Assembly: GCF_016722895.1 (NCBI RefSeq)
Contig: NZ_JAEQNA010000001.1
Span: forward strand, 62,001-126,000
DNA length: 64,000 bases
From: Ramlibacter aurantiacus
Lineage (GTDB): Bacteria > Pseudomonadota > Gammaproteobacteria > Burkholderiales > Burkholderiaceae_C
Direction: 5' to 3'
The notes under the pieces are model-generated. The model was not told the DNA's origin and ran no database searches. It saw nothing but the letters and a program-made list of their open reading frames with translations. Position 1 is the first letter of the stretch, and each line of letters opens with the position of its first letter. Positions 10,003-19,140 of this stretch are shown in pieces. A program made the translations under genes and the position numbers.

Positions 10003-10356
10003 TTAGCGATCTCCGGCCGGCGGACGGCTCGAACGGCCGTAGAGGCCTTCCGGCAGCAGCCCGCGGAACAACAAGGTCACCTCTTCGACGGCCTGGCGGG
10101 CCTTGAGCTCACCGTGCACGGCTGCCAGCGCCGCCATGAGGTCGTTGCGGGCATACCAGAGGCCCTGGATGTCGGTGGCATACCGCAGGCGCCGGGCCAG
10201 CAAGGGGTGTCGTTCGATGCCATCGCTGCCCAGCAGGCCCAGCATGGCGCGCCGGATCTGGTCCATCGCGGTGTCCATCTCGATGGCTGACGCGGCGGGA
10301 CCGTGCCCGAGCAAGGCGTAAATACTGCTTTTCAGATTGGGCTTGAACCAACGCAT
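10003..10356 (-). CDS. Hypothetical protein, unrecognised family
   Basis: A 117-residue protein beginning MRWFKPNLKSSIYALLG; mostly alpha-helical in appearance, with a segment RRAMLGLLGSDGIERHPLLARRL and a later AVEEVTLLFRGLLPEGLYGRS. No family is recognised. No strong Shine-Dalgarno sits before ATG 10356; in-frame ATG 10398 and GTG 10413 would lengthen it by 14-19 residues. Its stop directly abuts the inverted-repeat element. It shares direction with the phasin-like gene upstream but is 154 bases away. Confidence 0.55.
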   Translation of the reverse strand: MRWFKPNLKSSIYALLGHGPAASAIEMDTAMDQIRRAMLGLLGSDGIERHPLLARRLRYATDIQGLWYARNDLMAALAAVHGELKARQAVEEVTLLFRGLLPEGLYGRSSRPPAGDR

Positions 10357-10510
10357 GGGCTCGAGGGTACGGGAGATCGTGGCGGCGCAGCAACTCATCT
10401 GTGCTGCCCGCACAACGGTTTTCCGTTCTAAATCAAGGCCTTGGTAACGAGACGTGAGGTGGGTTCTGAAATCGTAACGTCGCTACCTGGAGGGATGCCG
10501 GCCTGCGGCT

Positions 10511-10966
10511 TCAGCGCCTTGGCGCAGACCTGCGCGGCCGTGCGACCCGTTCGGCTGGCAGCAGGTTATCCGTGACGGTATCGATGGCTGACGCGCTTTC
10601 CAGCAGGGCGGTGGAATCGACCATTCGGAAGCAGCACGCCATCAGTCGCGACTGGGTTTCCGCGGCGGTGGCGCCCAGGTCCTGCCAGTACCGCAGCACA
10701 CCTTCGGCGTCCATCTTGAGCAACTCGGACTGGATCGTCGCAAGCTCGGCCGCGTCGCGGGTGGCCTGCAGTCGCTGCACGGCTTGGGCATGTCTCTCTG
10801 CTGCCTGTCGAGCCGCGTCCTGCTGGACGCTGCGCATGGCCCCGAACCCGGAGCACAGGGCGACCAGCCATTCGTTGGCCACGACGGCCTGCTGGCGGCC
10901 GGCATCGGCCCAGGGCAGCCAGGTCGGCGCCGGCGTGAGTGATGCAGGGGTCGGGTCGATGGTCAC
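10511..10966 (-). CDS. Phasin-like protein
   Basis: A 151-residue Ala/Gln-rich helical protein whose layout resembles phasins, the proteins that coat polyhydroxyalkanoate granules: an N-terminal hydrophobic patch (LTPAPTWLPWADAG), then long amphipathic helices (AARQAAERHAQAVQRLQATR). GTG 10966 is chosen because GGAGGA lies 7-8 bases upstream; the ATG at 10987 has no such site and lies before that signal. The family call is by composition and length, so it is tentative. No PHA synthase is nearby. Confidence 0.5.
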   Translation of the reverse strand: MTIDPTPASLTPAPTWLPWADAGRQQAVVANEWLVALCSGFGAMRSVQQDAARQAAERHAQAVQRLQATRDAAELATIQSELLKMDAEGVLRYWQDLGATAAETQSRLMACCFRMVDSTALLESASAIDTVTDNLLPAERVARPRRSAPRR

Positions 10967-11266
10967 GAGGTTTCCTCCGAATGGCAATGGACTGACGGGG
11001 CAGCATAGGTCCTGCGACCCCGGCGATCAATGCGCGCGTTCCCGCTGCCGTTTTGGCCTGAGCGTCGGCACGCTTCCGGAGCGACCTCCTCGAACCCTGC
11101 GGGAAGCCGGTGTCCCTGCAGGGTCCGGCCGTGCACGGCCAGCAGTCGAACGAACAAGGAAGGGCGCCTGCCCGAACGAGGTCTGCAAGTCAGTCAGACG
11201 ACCACGTCCATCTGATTTGACATAACGCACATCGTAGTTTTCAGAAGCGTGCCGGCGGACAGGTGC
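10967..11266. other. 300-base gap with no recognised gene
   Basis: This gap lies between the phasin-like gene and the hybrid kinase gene, both on the minus strand. Short open frames exist on both strands but none has a family signature or a good ribosome binding site. The right-hand part should hold the kinase gene's 3' untranslated region, the left-hand part the promoter of the phasin-like gene. No clear terminator hairpin was found. Confidence 0.5.
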
Positions 11267-13474
11267 TCACAGGCTGGTGTGGCTGCCTTCATGGCCTTGG
11301 GCCGTGGGCGGCCTCGTGCCAGGCGGTGCTGATGCGGTGCGAACGATGCTGGCGAGCGCCTCGGTCAGGACTTGCGGCGTGAACGGCTTGGCAAGCACCT
11401 TGAAGCCGAGCGCGTCGATGGCGGCGATCTGCTCGGCATAGCCGGTCATGAGCAGGATCTGCAGGCGCGGATAGCGGATCTGCACCGTGGAGGCCAGCGT
11501 GGCGCCGTCCACGCCGCCGGGCATCACCACATCGGTGAGCAGCAGGTCGAAGCGCCCGGCATCCACCTCCAGCACTTTCAGGGCCAGCGCACCCGTCGGG
11601 ACGTGCATCACCGTGCATCCGTGCGATTCGAGCACCGGCCGGATCACCTGTGCCACCTCGAGGTTGTCCTCCACCAGCAGCACCGACAACTTCAAGGGGG
11701 CACTGGCGTCCGCCGGAACCGGCGGTGCCGGGGGATCGGCTTCACGCGACGCTGGAAAGAGCAACCGCACCCGGGTGCCGCGTCCGGGTGCGCTGCGCAG
11801 CTCGGCGCGACCTCCGGCGCGTTCGCACAGCCCGTACACCTGGCTCAACCCCAGGCCCGTCCCCTTGCCTGCGGGCTTCGTGGTGAAGAAGGGATCGAAG
11901 GCGCGCGCGGCGACGGCCGGGTCCATGCCCTGCCCGCTGTCCACGGCCTCGACCAGCACCCATTCGCCGTCGGCGCCCGCTGGTGCGGGCGTGGGCCCCG
12001 CCCGCAGGATGAAGCTGCCGCCGTCATCCATGGCGTCGCGGGCGTTCACGGCCAGGTTGATCAGGGCCAGCTCGAGCTCGGAGGCATCCACGTGGATGGG
12101 CGGCGTGGCCGGGTCCACGTCGATCGACAGCTGGACCTGGGCGCCCAGGGTCGGTACCAGGAGGTCCTCGAGCTCTGGCAGGCGTTCCTGCAGCCGGACG
12201 TTCTCGGGCGCCAGCGCCTGGCGACGGGAAAACGCCAGCAGCTGGCGGGTGAGCTGCGCAGACGACTGAACCGCCCGACCGATCGCGTCGAGGTAGCGCC
12301 GCGCGCCTTCCGGCACCGTTCGATGCAGCAGGTGGAGATTGCCGCCGATCACCATCAGGGCGTTGTTGAAGTCGTGCGCCACGCCGCCCGTGAGCCGGCC
12401 CAGTGCCTCCATCTTCTGCGACTGGAACAAGGCTTCCTCCACCTGCCGGCGGACCTCCGATTCGTGTCGCAGCTCGGCTGCCGCGGCCAGCGCCTGCCGC
12501 GTTCTCTGCATCGCCACCCAGGCCGCCAGCACGATGCCCAGGACCGGCACGGCGCCGAAGGCCGCCAGCAGGCCGACTTCGCGCAGCAGGTCCATCTTGA
12601 GCGCGCCGAATTCGCGCCCTACCCCGATGTACGCCGGGAAGTCGCCCAGCTGCTGGAACAGGATGATGCGGCGCTGCTGGTCCAGCGATGAAATGTTGCG
12701 CACCACGCCCGAGGTCTCGCCGGCCAGCACGCGGCTGAGAACTTCGCCGCGCGGCGACATGCGCTCGGGCGCATCGGGCAACGGCGGCCAGCGCGAATAC
12801 ACCAGCCCGTCGGCGCGAAACAGCGTGATCGCGACGCCCGGCTCTTCGGCGGCCAAGGTTGCATGGAAACTGGTGAAGAAGCTGGGTGGGGTGCGGGTCT
12901 CGACGACACCGGCGAAGTCGCCGTTCTTCGTGAAGCGTCCCAGGCTGATCTCGAAAAGCCGCTCGCCGTCGGGCCCGTCACGCAGCAGGTCGGACAGGTG
13001 GACGCGCCCGTGCATGAGCTGCGGCTCGGGGGTCAAGCCGCGCCCGACGCCGTCGGCTCCCGGCCGGGGCTCGAGACCATCGCTGGCGGCCAGCACCGCG
13101 CCGTTCGGGTCTTCGATCCGAATGGACTGGACCTGAGGTTGTCCGCGGGCGAGCTGGGCGAGCTGGGCGTTCAGTTCGTCGCGGCGCTGTGGATCGAGGG
13201 CCGTCCCGCGCGGTGCGAGGTCGCGTACGTGCTCGAGCAAGGTGCGATTGGTCGCGAGGATGCGCAGCGCGTGTTCGTGGGCAATGCTCAAGGTGCGCTT
13301 GAGCCGTACCTCGGCTTCGGCTTCCAACTGGGCATAGCGATAGACGGAGAACGCGGCCAGCAGCAGCAGGGGCACCAGGACCGCCAACACCAGCAGCAAG
13401 CGCAGCCACCCGAGCCCGGAGGGCACGCGGACGCTGGAGCTGGGCGCAGGGCCCTGCGTCGTGGCGAATGGCAT
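11267..13474 (-). CDS. Hybrid sensor histidine kinase / response regulator
   Basis: A 735-residue membrane kinase. One transmembrane helix at about 21-43 and another at about 300-322 enclose a periplasmic sensor region. The HisKA segment has the phosphoacceptor in GGVAHDFNNALMVIGG. The ATPase domain shows the N box LALINLAVNARDAMDDGG, the G1 box DSGQGMD and FFTTKPAGKGTGLGLSQVYG. A C-terminal receiver (from about 610) has LLVEDN, the acceptor Asp in LLLTDVVMPG and the conserved Lys in LAKPFTP. The signal is unknown and no partner regulator lies next to it. ATG 13474 is preferred over an upstream in-frame start because AAGGG precedes it. Confidence 0.88.
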   Translation of the reverse strand: MPFATTQGPAPSSSVRVPSGLGWLRLLLVLAVLVPLLLLAAFSVYRYAQLEAEAEVRLKRTLSIAHEHALRILATNRTLLEHVRDLAPRGTALDPQRRDELNAQLAQLARGQPQVQSIRIEDPNGAVLAASDGLEPRPGADGVGRGLTPEPQLMHGRVHLSDLLRDGPDGERLFEISLGRFTKNGDFAGVVETRTPPSFFTSFHATLAAEEPGVAITLFRADGLVYSRWPPLPDAPERMSPRGEVLSRVLAGETSGVVRNISSLDQQRRIILFQQLGDFPAYIGVGREFGALKMDLLREVGLLAAFGAVPVLGIVLAAWVAMQRTRQALAAAAELRHESEVRRQVEEALFQSQKMEALGRLTGGVAHDFNNALMVIGGNLHLLHRTVPEGARRYLDAIGRAVQSSAQLTRQLLAFSRRQALAPENVRLQERLPELEDLLVPTLGAQVQLSIDVDPATPPIHVDASELELALINLAVNARDAMDDGGSFILRAGPTPAPAGADGEWVLVEAVDSGQGMDPAVAARAFDPFFTTKPAGKGTGLGLSQVYGLCERAGGRAELRSAPGRGTRVRLLFPASREADPPAPPVPADASAPLKLSVLLVEDNLEVAQVIRPVLESHGCTVMHVPTGALALKVLEVDAGRFDLLLTDVVMPGGVDGATLASTVQIRYPRLQILLMTGYAEQIAAIDALGFKVLAKPFTPQVLTEALASIVRTASAPPGTRPPTAQGHEGSHTSL

Positions 13475-13592
13475 GGAAAGACCCTTCGGTCGAGCTTTTT
13501 CGGGAGGCGACAGTCTCCCACAGGCCGCCTGGGCGCGCCTCGTTCGCCCCAAATGATGCAGGGGCGCGGCCTCGATTGGCGGGTGGCAGCGG

Positions 13593-14315
13593 CTACCAGC
13601 TCGCGGCCGGGCGCGGCGGCGACTGGCGCGCGGGTTGCGCCGCCGGCGCCTGCCGCCTGGTCGGCTGCTGCAGTTGCCGCAGGCGCTGGGTGATCAGGTC
13701 GGCGGCATCGGGCCGCCTGGCCTTTTGAGCGAAGTCCATCGCCGTCATGCCCAGCTGGTTCTTCATGTGCACGTCGGCGCCCTCCTCCAGCAGCAGCTTC
13801 ACGGCCTGGGGCGTGCCGTACATCGCGGCCATCATCAGCGGGGTGGTGCCGTTGGGCGACTGCGCGTCGATGAAGGCGTGGTGCTCCAGCAGCAAGGCCA
13901 TGATGTCCAGGTGCCCGTTGGTGGCCGCGTAGTGCAGCGGTGCCCAGCCCGGCTTGTTGACATCCGCGTCGCGCTCGATCAGGCGTCGCACCAGCTCGGT
14001 GTGGCCCTTGAGGGCCGCCATCATCAACGGGCTCTCGTCGGCGGCATTACGCGACTCGACCTTCGTCTGGGGCCAGCGCACCAGCACCTGCGCCACCTTC
14101 AGCGAAGGCTCCCGCAGGGCCAGGTAAAGCCCGTGCTGGCCGTCGGGCGAGACCGTGTTCGCGTCGAAACCCGCCGCCAGCAGGCGCTGCACGGCAGCCG
14201 CATCGTCGCGCTTGATGGCCGCGAACCAGTCCTCGTAGGAGCCAGCTTTCGCCAGCGAACAGGCTGCCAGGATGAGCAGCCAGGCGAGCCACCTGATGGA
14301 ATTTTTCATTGCCAT
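13593..14315 (-). CDS. Exported ankyrin-repeat protein
   Basis: A 240-residue protein with a signal peptide (about 1-24, LAWLLILAACSLAKA) followed by at least four ankyrin repeats (about 30-195; for example NGTTPLMMAAMYGTPQAVKL and PLHYAATNGHLDIMALLLEH). The last 35 residues are Pro/Gln/Arg-rich and probably flexible. Ankyrin repeats mediate protein contacts; the partner is unknown. ATG 14315 lies one base after the tatD stop, so it is the last gene of the mltG-tmk-holB-pilZ-tatD operon. Confidence 0.86.
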   Translation of the reverse strand: MAMKNSIRWLAWLLILAACSLAKAGSYEDWFAAIKRDDAAAVQRLLAAGFDANTVSPDGQHGLYLALREPSLKVAQVLVRWPQTKVESRNAADESPLMMAALKGHTELVRRLIERDADVNKPGWAPLHYAATNGHLDIMALLLEHHAFIDAQSPNGTTPLMMAAMYGTPQAVKLLLEEGADVHMKNQLGMTAMDFAQKARRPDAADLITQRLRQLQQPTRRQAPAAQPARQSPPRPAASW

Positions 14316-14316
14316 G

Positions 14317-15123
14317 TCACGGCCTCCCGGTGCGGAACAGCCGCTCGAAGTTGGCGGTTGTCTGGCGCGCCACGTCCTCCGTTTCCATGCCCCGAAGTTG
14401 CGCCACCTGCGCGGCCACATGCGGCACATAGGACGGGTTGTTGGTCTTGCCCCGGTAAGGCACCGGAGCCAGGTACGGACTGTCGGTCTCGATCAGCAGC
14501 CGGTCCATGGGCACCCAGCCCGCCACTTCGCGCAGGTCGGCTGCATTCTTGAAGGTCAGGATGCCGGAGAACGAGATGTAGAAACCCAGGTCCAGCGCCG
14601 CCCGGGCCACCTCGGCGGTTTCCGTGAAGCAGTGGAACACGCCGCCCGCGCTGCCGGAGGAGCCGTCCTCGCCCTCCTCCTTCAGGATGCCCAGGGTGTC
14701 GCGCGAGGCCGAGCGGGTGTGGATGATCAGCGGCTTGCCAAGCTGCCGCCCCGCGCGGATGTGGGTGCGAAAGCGCTCACGCTGCCACTCGAGCTCGGCG
14801 ATGCTGCGGCCGCCCTTGCGGGTGTCCATGCCGTAATAGTCGAGCCCGGTTTCCCCGATGCCCACCACCCGCGGCAGCGCGCCGCGGGTGAGCAGGTCCT
14901 GCAGGCTCGGTTCGGTGACGCCTTCGTTGTCCGGGTGGACCCCCACGCTGGCCCAGAAGCCGGGGTGCGAGAGGGCCAGCGCATGCACGGCCTCGAACTC
15001 TTCCAGCGTGGTGCAGATGCACAGGGCCTGCTCGACTTTCGCCTGCGCCATCGCCTCGAGGATGGCGGGCAGTTGCGAGGACAGCTCGGGAAAACTCAGG
15101 TGGCAGTGGGAATCGACAAACAT
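14317..15123 (-). CDS. tatD: TatD family metal-dependent hydrolase
   Basis: A 268-residue TIM-barrel hydrolase. Metal ligands and motifs are intact: FVDSHCHLSFPEL at the start, GIGETGLDYYG, LIIHTRSA, VFHCFTETAEVA and LIETDSPYLAPVPYRGK. TatD enzymes are 3'-5' exonucleases/DNases with a divalent-metal centre; some members act on other substrates. It follows pilZ by 69 bases containing a strong palindrome (15140-15163), and the ankyrin gene follows one base after its stop. Confidence 0.93.
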   Translation of the reverse strand: MFVDSHCHLSFPELSSQLPAILEAMAQAKVEQALCICTTLEEFEAVHALALSHPGFWASVGVHPDNEGVTEPSLQDLLTRGALPRVVGIGETGLDYYGMDTRKGGRSIAELEWQRERFRTHIRAGRQLGKPLIIHTRSASRDTLGILKEEGEDGSSGSAGGVFHCFTETAEVARAALDLGFYISFSGILTFKNAADLREVAGWVPMDRLLIETDSPYLAPVPYRGKTNNPSYVPHVAAQVAQLRGMETEDVARQTTANFERLFRTGRP

Positions 15124-15139
15124 GGGAATGGGGGGCGCT

Positions 15140-15163
15140 CCTTCACACCGGCCAGTGTGAAGG
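15140..15163. promoter_or_regulatory. Perfect 9-bp palindrome upstream of tatD
   Basis: CCTTCACAC (15140-15148) and GTGTGAAGG (15155-15163) form a perfect inverted repeat with a 6-base spacer, 17 bases before the tatD start and 29 bases after pilZ. There is no U-tract, so an operator or an mRNA hairpin is as likely as a terminator. Confidence 0.45.
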
Positions 15164-15192
15164 ACGTCGGCAGCCGCTGGTGCAACAGCCGG

Positions 15193-15549
15193 TCAGATGG
15201 TCTGGGTGGGCCGCTCGGAGGCCAGGTGGCTGCCCAGGATCTCCTCGATCTTGTGCTTGAGCAGCTTGGACTTCTCGTCCGACGGAAAACGCACGCCCAC
15301 TCCTTGCGTGCGGTTGGCCGCGGCTCGCGGCGGCGTGACCCAGGCCACCTTGCCGGCCACCGGATAACGCTGCGGGTCGTCCGGCAGGGACAGCAGCACG
15401 TACACGTCGTCGCCGAGCTTGTAGTCGCGGGTGGTGGGAATGAAGACGCCGCCGTCGGCGAACAAGGGGATGTAGGCGGCGTATAGCGCGCCCTTCTCCT
15501 TGATGGCCAACTGGATCACGCTGGGGCGGGGAGTGGCGATGGTGCTCAT
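15193..15549 (-). CDS. pilZ: PilZ domain protein (type IV pilus assembly)
   Basis: A 118-residue single-domain PilZ protein: IQLAIKEKGALYAAYIPLF, GGVFIPT, then a strand ending VAWVTPPRAAANRTQGVGVRF. This is the stand-alone PilZ of type IV pilus biogenesis; such proteins often lack the RxxxR motif and do not bind cyclic-di-GMP, and no RxxxR is seen here. ATG 15549 lies 8 bases after holB. The position between holB and tatD matches the conserved proteobacterial order. Confidence 0.88.
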   Translation of the reverse strand: MSTIATPRPSVIQLAIKEKGALYAAYIPLFADGGVFIPTTRDYKLGDDVYVLLSLPDDPQRYPVAGKVAWVTPPRAAANRTQGVGVRFPSDEKSKLLKHKIEEILGSHLASERPTQTI

Positions 15550-15557
15550 GGTGCTGT

Positions 15558-16547
15558 TCAGCGGGGGGAGTGTAGGGTGCGGCGGGCGCGGCTCACAAGC
15601 GCTTCCAGCATCAGCCCGGTGTTGAACGGATGCTCGGCCGTTCGCAGTTCGTTCGCCAGGTCGCGCCACCAGGCGGCCAGCGGGGCATCGGCTGCCACCT
15701 TGGGCAGGTCGGCGGCGGCGAAAAACCGTGGCGCCGCCCCCACGCGCAGGGCCAGCAGGTCATGGCAGATCTTCTGCAGCACGTCCAGCGCTTCGGCCGG
15801 CGCGAACCCACCCAGTGCCCCGACCTCACCGCGTGCAACCGCACGGGGCAGCTGGCTCCATTGGCGGGCGTCGCGGCCGGCCTGCGAGGCACGCAGGGCG
15901 TCTTCGGGGCGGCCGCCGGCCGCCCGCAGCAGCGTCGGGGCATCGGCCGCCGCCACCCCCTGGGCCTGCAACCAGGCCAGCGCATCGGCTTCCCGCGGCC
16001 AGGCCATGGTGTGGGTCAGGCAACGGCTGCGGATGGTCGGCAGAAGCTGGTGGGCCGCCTCGCTGGCCAGTACGAAGCGCGTGTCGCCAGCCGGCTCTTC
16101 GAGTGTCTTGAGCAGCGTGTTGGCGGTGATCGAATTCATGCGCTCGGCCGGGTACACCACCACCACCTTGCCGCGTCCGCGGGCGCTGGTGCGCTGGGAA
16201 AACTCGACCGCGTCGCGCATGGCCTCGACCCGGATCTCCCGGCTGGGCTTGCGCTTCTTCTCATCGATCTCCTGCTGCGCCTTTTCGCCCAGGGGCCAGT
16301 CCAGGGCCAGCATCGAGACTTCCGGCATCAGCATGCACAGGTCGGCATGGGTTCGCACGTCGATCGCGTGGCAGCTCGGGCAGCGGCCGCAGGCGCCCTC
16401 TTCCACCGGTTCTTCGCACAGCCAGGCTCGTGCCAGCCCGAGGGCGAGCGTGTACTGGCCCAGGCCCGAGGGCCCCTGCAGCAGCAGGGCATGGCCGGGT
16501 TGCGTGCGCAGCTGCTGCAAGGCGGCAGCGATCCACGGCGCCGTCAT
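15558..16547 (-). CDS. holB: DNA polymerase III subunit delta'
   Basis: A 329-residue clamp-loader subunit. The zinc module is intact ([16 protein letters not shown]), followed by the AAA+ core with [20 protein letters not shown] and [14 protein letters not shown]. The P-loop position reads [10 protein letters not shown], with Gln for the Walker Lys; delta' does not bind ATP, so this fits the family. ATG 16547 overlaps the tmk stop (ATGA) and is preferred over an in-frame GTG at 16556. Confidence 0.94.
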   Translation of the reverse strand: MTAPWIAAALQQLRTQPGHALLLQGPSGLGQYTLALGLARAWLCEEPVEEGACGRCPSCHAIDVRTHADLCMLMPEVSMLALDWPLGEKAQQEIDEKKRKPSREIRVEAMRDAVEFSQRTSARGRGKVVVVYPAERMNSITANTLLKTLEEPAGDTRFVLASEAAHQLLPTIRSRCLTHTMAWPREADALAWLQAQGVAAADAPTLLRAAGGRPEDALRASQAGRDARQWSQLPRAVARGEVGALGGFAPAEALDVLQKICHDLLALRVGAAPRFFAAADLPKVAADAPLAAWWRDLANELRTAEHPFNTGLMLEALVSRARRTLHSPR

Positions 16548-17185
16548 GGCAGCCACCCCCGCGCCACCAGGGCCTGGCGCACCGATTGCCAGACCTGCTC
16601 ACGCGGATGCGCCGCATCGATTCGGGCGAAGCGCCGAGGATCGGCCTCGGCCCGTTCGGCGTAGCCCTGGGCGACCCGACGGAAGAACTCCACCGGCTGC
16701 GACTCGAACTTGTCCGGCACCCGCGCGCCGGCCAGACGGGCGGCCGCCTGTTCCGGCGCCAACTCGAACAGCAGGGTGAGGTCGGGCTGCCGCAGCCGTC
16801 CGGGCACCAGCCCGCCCTGCACCCAGCGCTCCAGTTGGCCCAGCACCGCGGGGTCGAACCCGCGGCCGGCGCCCTGGTAGGCGAAGGTCGCATCGCTGAA
16901 GCGGTCGCACAGCACCACCTCGGCGCGCGCCAGGGCCGGCTCGATCACCTGCACCAGGTGGTCGCGGCGCGCCGCGAACATCAGCAGCGCCTCGGTGAGC
17001 GCGTCCATGGGCTGGTTCAGGGCCAGTTCGCGCAGGCGCTCGGCCAGGGGCGTTCCGCCCGGTTCGCGCGTGCAGCGCACCGTGCGGCCGGCCGCCGTGA
17101 AGGCCTGGGCCAGGGCCTCGATGTGCGTCGACTTGCCGGCACCGTCGATGCCCTCGAAGCTGATGAAAAGGGGCTGGTCGCTCAT
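16544..17185 (-). CDS. tmk: Thymidylate kinase
   Basis: A 213-residue kinase that phosphorylates dTMP to dTDP. The P-loop is [14 protein letters not shown], the DR(Y/F) motif is in [17 protein letters not shown], and the substrate loop is in [19 protein letters not shown] 17185 overlaps the mltG stop (ATGA) and its own stop overlaps the holB start, so translation of the three is coupled. Confidence 0.96.
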   Translation of the reverse strand: MSDQPLFISFEGIDGAGKSTHIEALAQAFTAAGRTVRCTREPGGTPLAERLRELALNQPMDALTEALLMFAARRDHLVQVIEPALARAEVVLCDRFSDATFAYQGAGRGFDPAVLGQLERWVQGGLVPGRLRQPDLTLLFELAPEQAAARLAGARVPDKFESQPVEFFRRVAQGYAERAEADPRRFARIDAAHPREQVWQSVRQALVARGWLP

Positions 17186-18177
17186 CGCTTGCGCTGGTAC
17201 TGGTTGACCGCGCGGTTGTGCTCGTCGAGCGTGCCGCTGAATTGGCTGGTGCCGTCCCCGCGCGAGACGAAATACAGCGCCTTGCTGTCGGCCGGTTGCA
17301 CCGCGGCGACCAGCGATTCCCTGCCGGGCATGGCGATGGGGGTGGGCGGCAGCCCGGGGCGGGTGTAGGTGTTCCAGGGGGTGTCGGTCTGCAGGTCGCG
17401 CCGGCGCAGGTTGCCGTCGAACGAAGGGCCGATGCCGTAGATCACCGTGGGGTCGGTCTGCAGCGGCATGCCGATGCGCAGCCGGTTGTTGAACACGGCC
17501 GACACCTCGGCGCGTTCGCTGCGCTGGCCGGTTTCCTTCTCGATGATGCTGGCCAGGATCAGCGCCTGCTCGGGCGTGCTCACGGCCGCAGCCGGCGAGC
17601 GCTGGGTCCAGGCCCACTCCAGGCGGCGGTCCATCACCCCCATGGCCCGCCGCAACACGGCCAGGTCGCTGCTGCCCTTGGAGAAGCGGTAGGTGTCCGG
17701 AAAAAACCGGCCCTCGGGGTGCTGGCCTGGCCGGCCCAGGCGGGCCATCAGCTCGGCATCGCTCAGGTCGCGGCCGTCCTGGCGCAACTGGGACTGCTTG
17801 GCGAGCGCCTCGCGGACCTGGCGGAAAGTCCAGCCTTCGATGAGGGTGACGGCCTGCAGCGTTTCCTCGCCGCGCGAGAGCTTGCCCAGCAGGGCGTGCG
17901 GGGTGAGGTCGGCCTCCAGCTCGTAACTGCCGGCCTTGATGTCACGGGCCTGCCCGGAAAAGCGGAACCACGCATACAAGAGGTCGGGTGAGACGTCCAC
18001 GCCCGCTTGCCGCACCGCATCCGCCACCTGGCGCGGCAGCATGCCGCGCTCCACGGACAGCTCGAGCGGAGCCTGGGGCATCGCCATCGGTCGGTGCACC
18101 CACCACAGCGCGGCCCCGCCGAAGGCCAGCACCAGCAGCGCGGTCACCAGGAAAAGCGTGAAGAAGAGACGCCGCAC
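17182..18177 (-). CDS. mltG: Endolytic murein transglycosylase MltG
   Basis: A 331-residue YceG-family lytic transglycosylase with an N-terminal membrane anchor (residues about 5-27), a LysM-like domain, and the catalytic domain with the active Glu in [15 protein letters not shown] followed by [20 protein letters not shown]. It cleaves nascent peptidoglycan at the inner-membrane face and limits glycan length. It is the first gene of the mltG-tmk-holB-pilZ-tatD operon and is divergent from ygfZ across 50 bases. Confidence 0.94.
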   Translation of the reverse strand: MRRLFFTLFLVTALLVLAFGGAALWWVHRPMAMPQAPLELSVERGMLPRQVADAVRQAGVDVSPDLLYAWFRFSGQARDIKAGSYELEADLTPHALLGKLSRGEETLQAVTLIEGWTFRQVREALAKQSQLRQDGRDLSDAELMARLGRPGQHPEGRFFPDTYRFSKGSSDLAVLRRAMGVMDRRLEWAWTQRSPAAAVSTPEQALILASIIEKETGQRSERAEVSAVFNNRLRIGMPLQTDPTVIYGIGPSFDGNLRRRDLQTDTPWNTYTRPGLPPTPIAMPGRESLVAAVQPADSKALYFVSRGDGTSQFSGTLDEHNRAVNQYQRKR

Positions 18178-18215
18178 GAGAGCAAGGCCGGGGCAGATGG
18201 GAAAGGACGGGCGAT

Positions 18216-18221
18216 GATAAT
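18216..18221 (+). promoter_or_regulatory. Putative -10 (GATAAT) very close to the ygfZ start
   Basis: GATAAT ends 6 bases before the ygfZ ATG at 18228. If it is a -10 element, the mRNA would have almost no leader. No Shine-Dalgarno lies between it and the ATG. A -35 hexamer is not evident in the 50-base divergent gap. Confidence 0.35.
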
Positions 18222-18227
18222 TCAGCG

Positions 18228-19133
18228 ATGACCGCAGTTTTGGATGGCATCGCCCCCCTGCCCCACCTGGGCGTGATCCGCGTTGAAGGCGAAGACGCGG
18301 CGACGTTCCTGCACAACCAGCTCACCCAGGATTTCGCCGGCCTGGCACCGGGCCATGCCCGGCTCGCGGCCTTCTGCAACGCCAAGGGCCGCATGCAGGC
18401 CAGTTTCATCGCCGTCCCGCTGGGCGCCGGGGACATTGCCTTGGTCACCCCGCGCGACCTGCTGGAGCGCACGCTCAAGCGTCTGTCCATGTTCGTGTTG
18501 CGCGCCAGGGCCCGGCTGGCCGACGCCACCGCCGCGTTCGAGCTACGCGGCCTGGCCGGCTCGGCAGCCAGCGGCCTGGGCCAGCCCTGGTCCCACCAGG
18601 CCGATGGCACGGCCCACCGCGTGGCGCTCCACCCGGCCGATGGCACCCCCCGCGCGCTGTGGCTGGCGCCGACCGGCTCGGCCGCGCCGGCGGGGTCGCA
18701 GCTGTCGCCTGCGCTGTGGCAATGGGGCGAGGTGCGCAGCGCCGTGGCGCTGGTGAGCGCGCCGGTCTTCGAGGCCTTCGTTCCGCAAATGCTGAACTAC
18801 GAATCCGTGGGCGGCGTGAACTTCAAGAAGGGCTGCTACCCGGGCCAGGAAGTGGTGGCGCGCAGCCAGTTCCGCGGCACCCTCAAGCGCCGCGCCTTTC
18901 CGGCCCATGCCGACACGGCCTTGGCGGCGGGCATGGAGCTGTTCCACGAATCCGACCTCGCCCAGCCCTGCGGCCTGGTCGCTCAGGCCGCCGAGGCGCC
19001 GGGCGGCGGCTGGGACGCGATCGTCTCCATCCAGCTGAGCGCCGCGCAGGGCGGCCGCGTCACGGCCGGCACGGGCGATGGGGCCGAACTGGCCCTGCAG
19101 CCCCTGCCCTATCCCCTGCTGGCCGACATCTGA
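18228..19133 (+). CDS. ygfZ: Folate-binding protein YgfZ (Fe-S cluster repair)
   Basis: A 301-residue protein of the GcvT-like YgfZ/IBA57 family, which uses tetrahydrofolate to support assembly or repair of certain [4Fe-4S] enzymes. The family signature is present: NFKKGCYPGQEVVARSQFRG (K-G-C-Y-x-G-Q-E). The N-terminal half has the aminomethyltransferase-like start GVIRVEGEDAATFLHNQLTQ. It is a single-gene unit divergent from mltG, ending 7 bases from the convergent thioesterase-acetyltransferase gene. Confidence 0.93.
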   Translation: MTAVLDGIAPLPHLGVIRVEGEDAATFLHNQLTQDFAGLAPGHARLAAFCNAKGRMQASFIAVPLGAGDIALVTPRDLLERTLKRLSMFVLRARARLADATAAFELRGLAGSAASGLGQPWSHQADGTAHRVALHPADGTPRALWLAPTGSAAPAGSQLSPALWQWGEVRSAVALVSAPVFEAFVPQMLNYESVGGVNFKKGCYPGQEVVARSQFRGTLKRRAFPAHADTALAAGMELFHESDLAQPCGLVAQAAEAPGGGWDAIVSIQLSAAQGGRVTAGTGDGAELALQPLPYPLLADI

Positions 19134-19140
19134 TTTCTCT

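Noticed and set aside
10967..11266. Small ORFs in the gap before the hybrid kinase gene
   Set aside because: Several overlap each other on both strands, lack ribosome binding sites and show no recognisable pattern.
16480..16520. Loss of the Walker Lys in HolB as a defect
   Set aside because: Delta' subunits normally have a degenerate P-loop and do not bind ATP.
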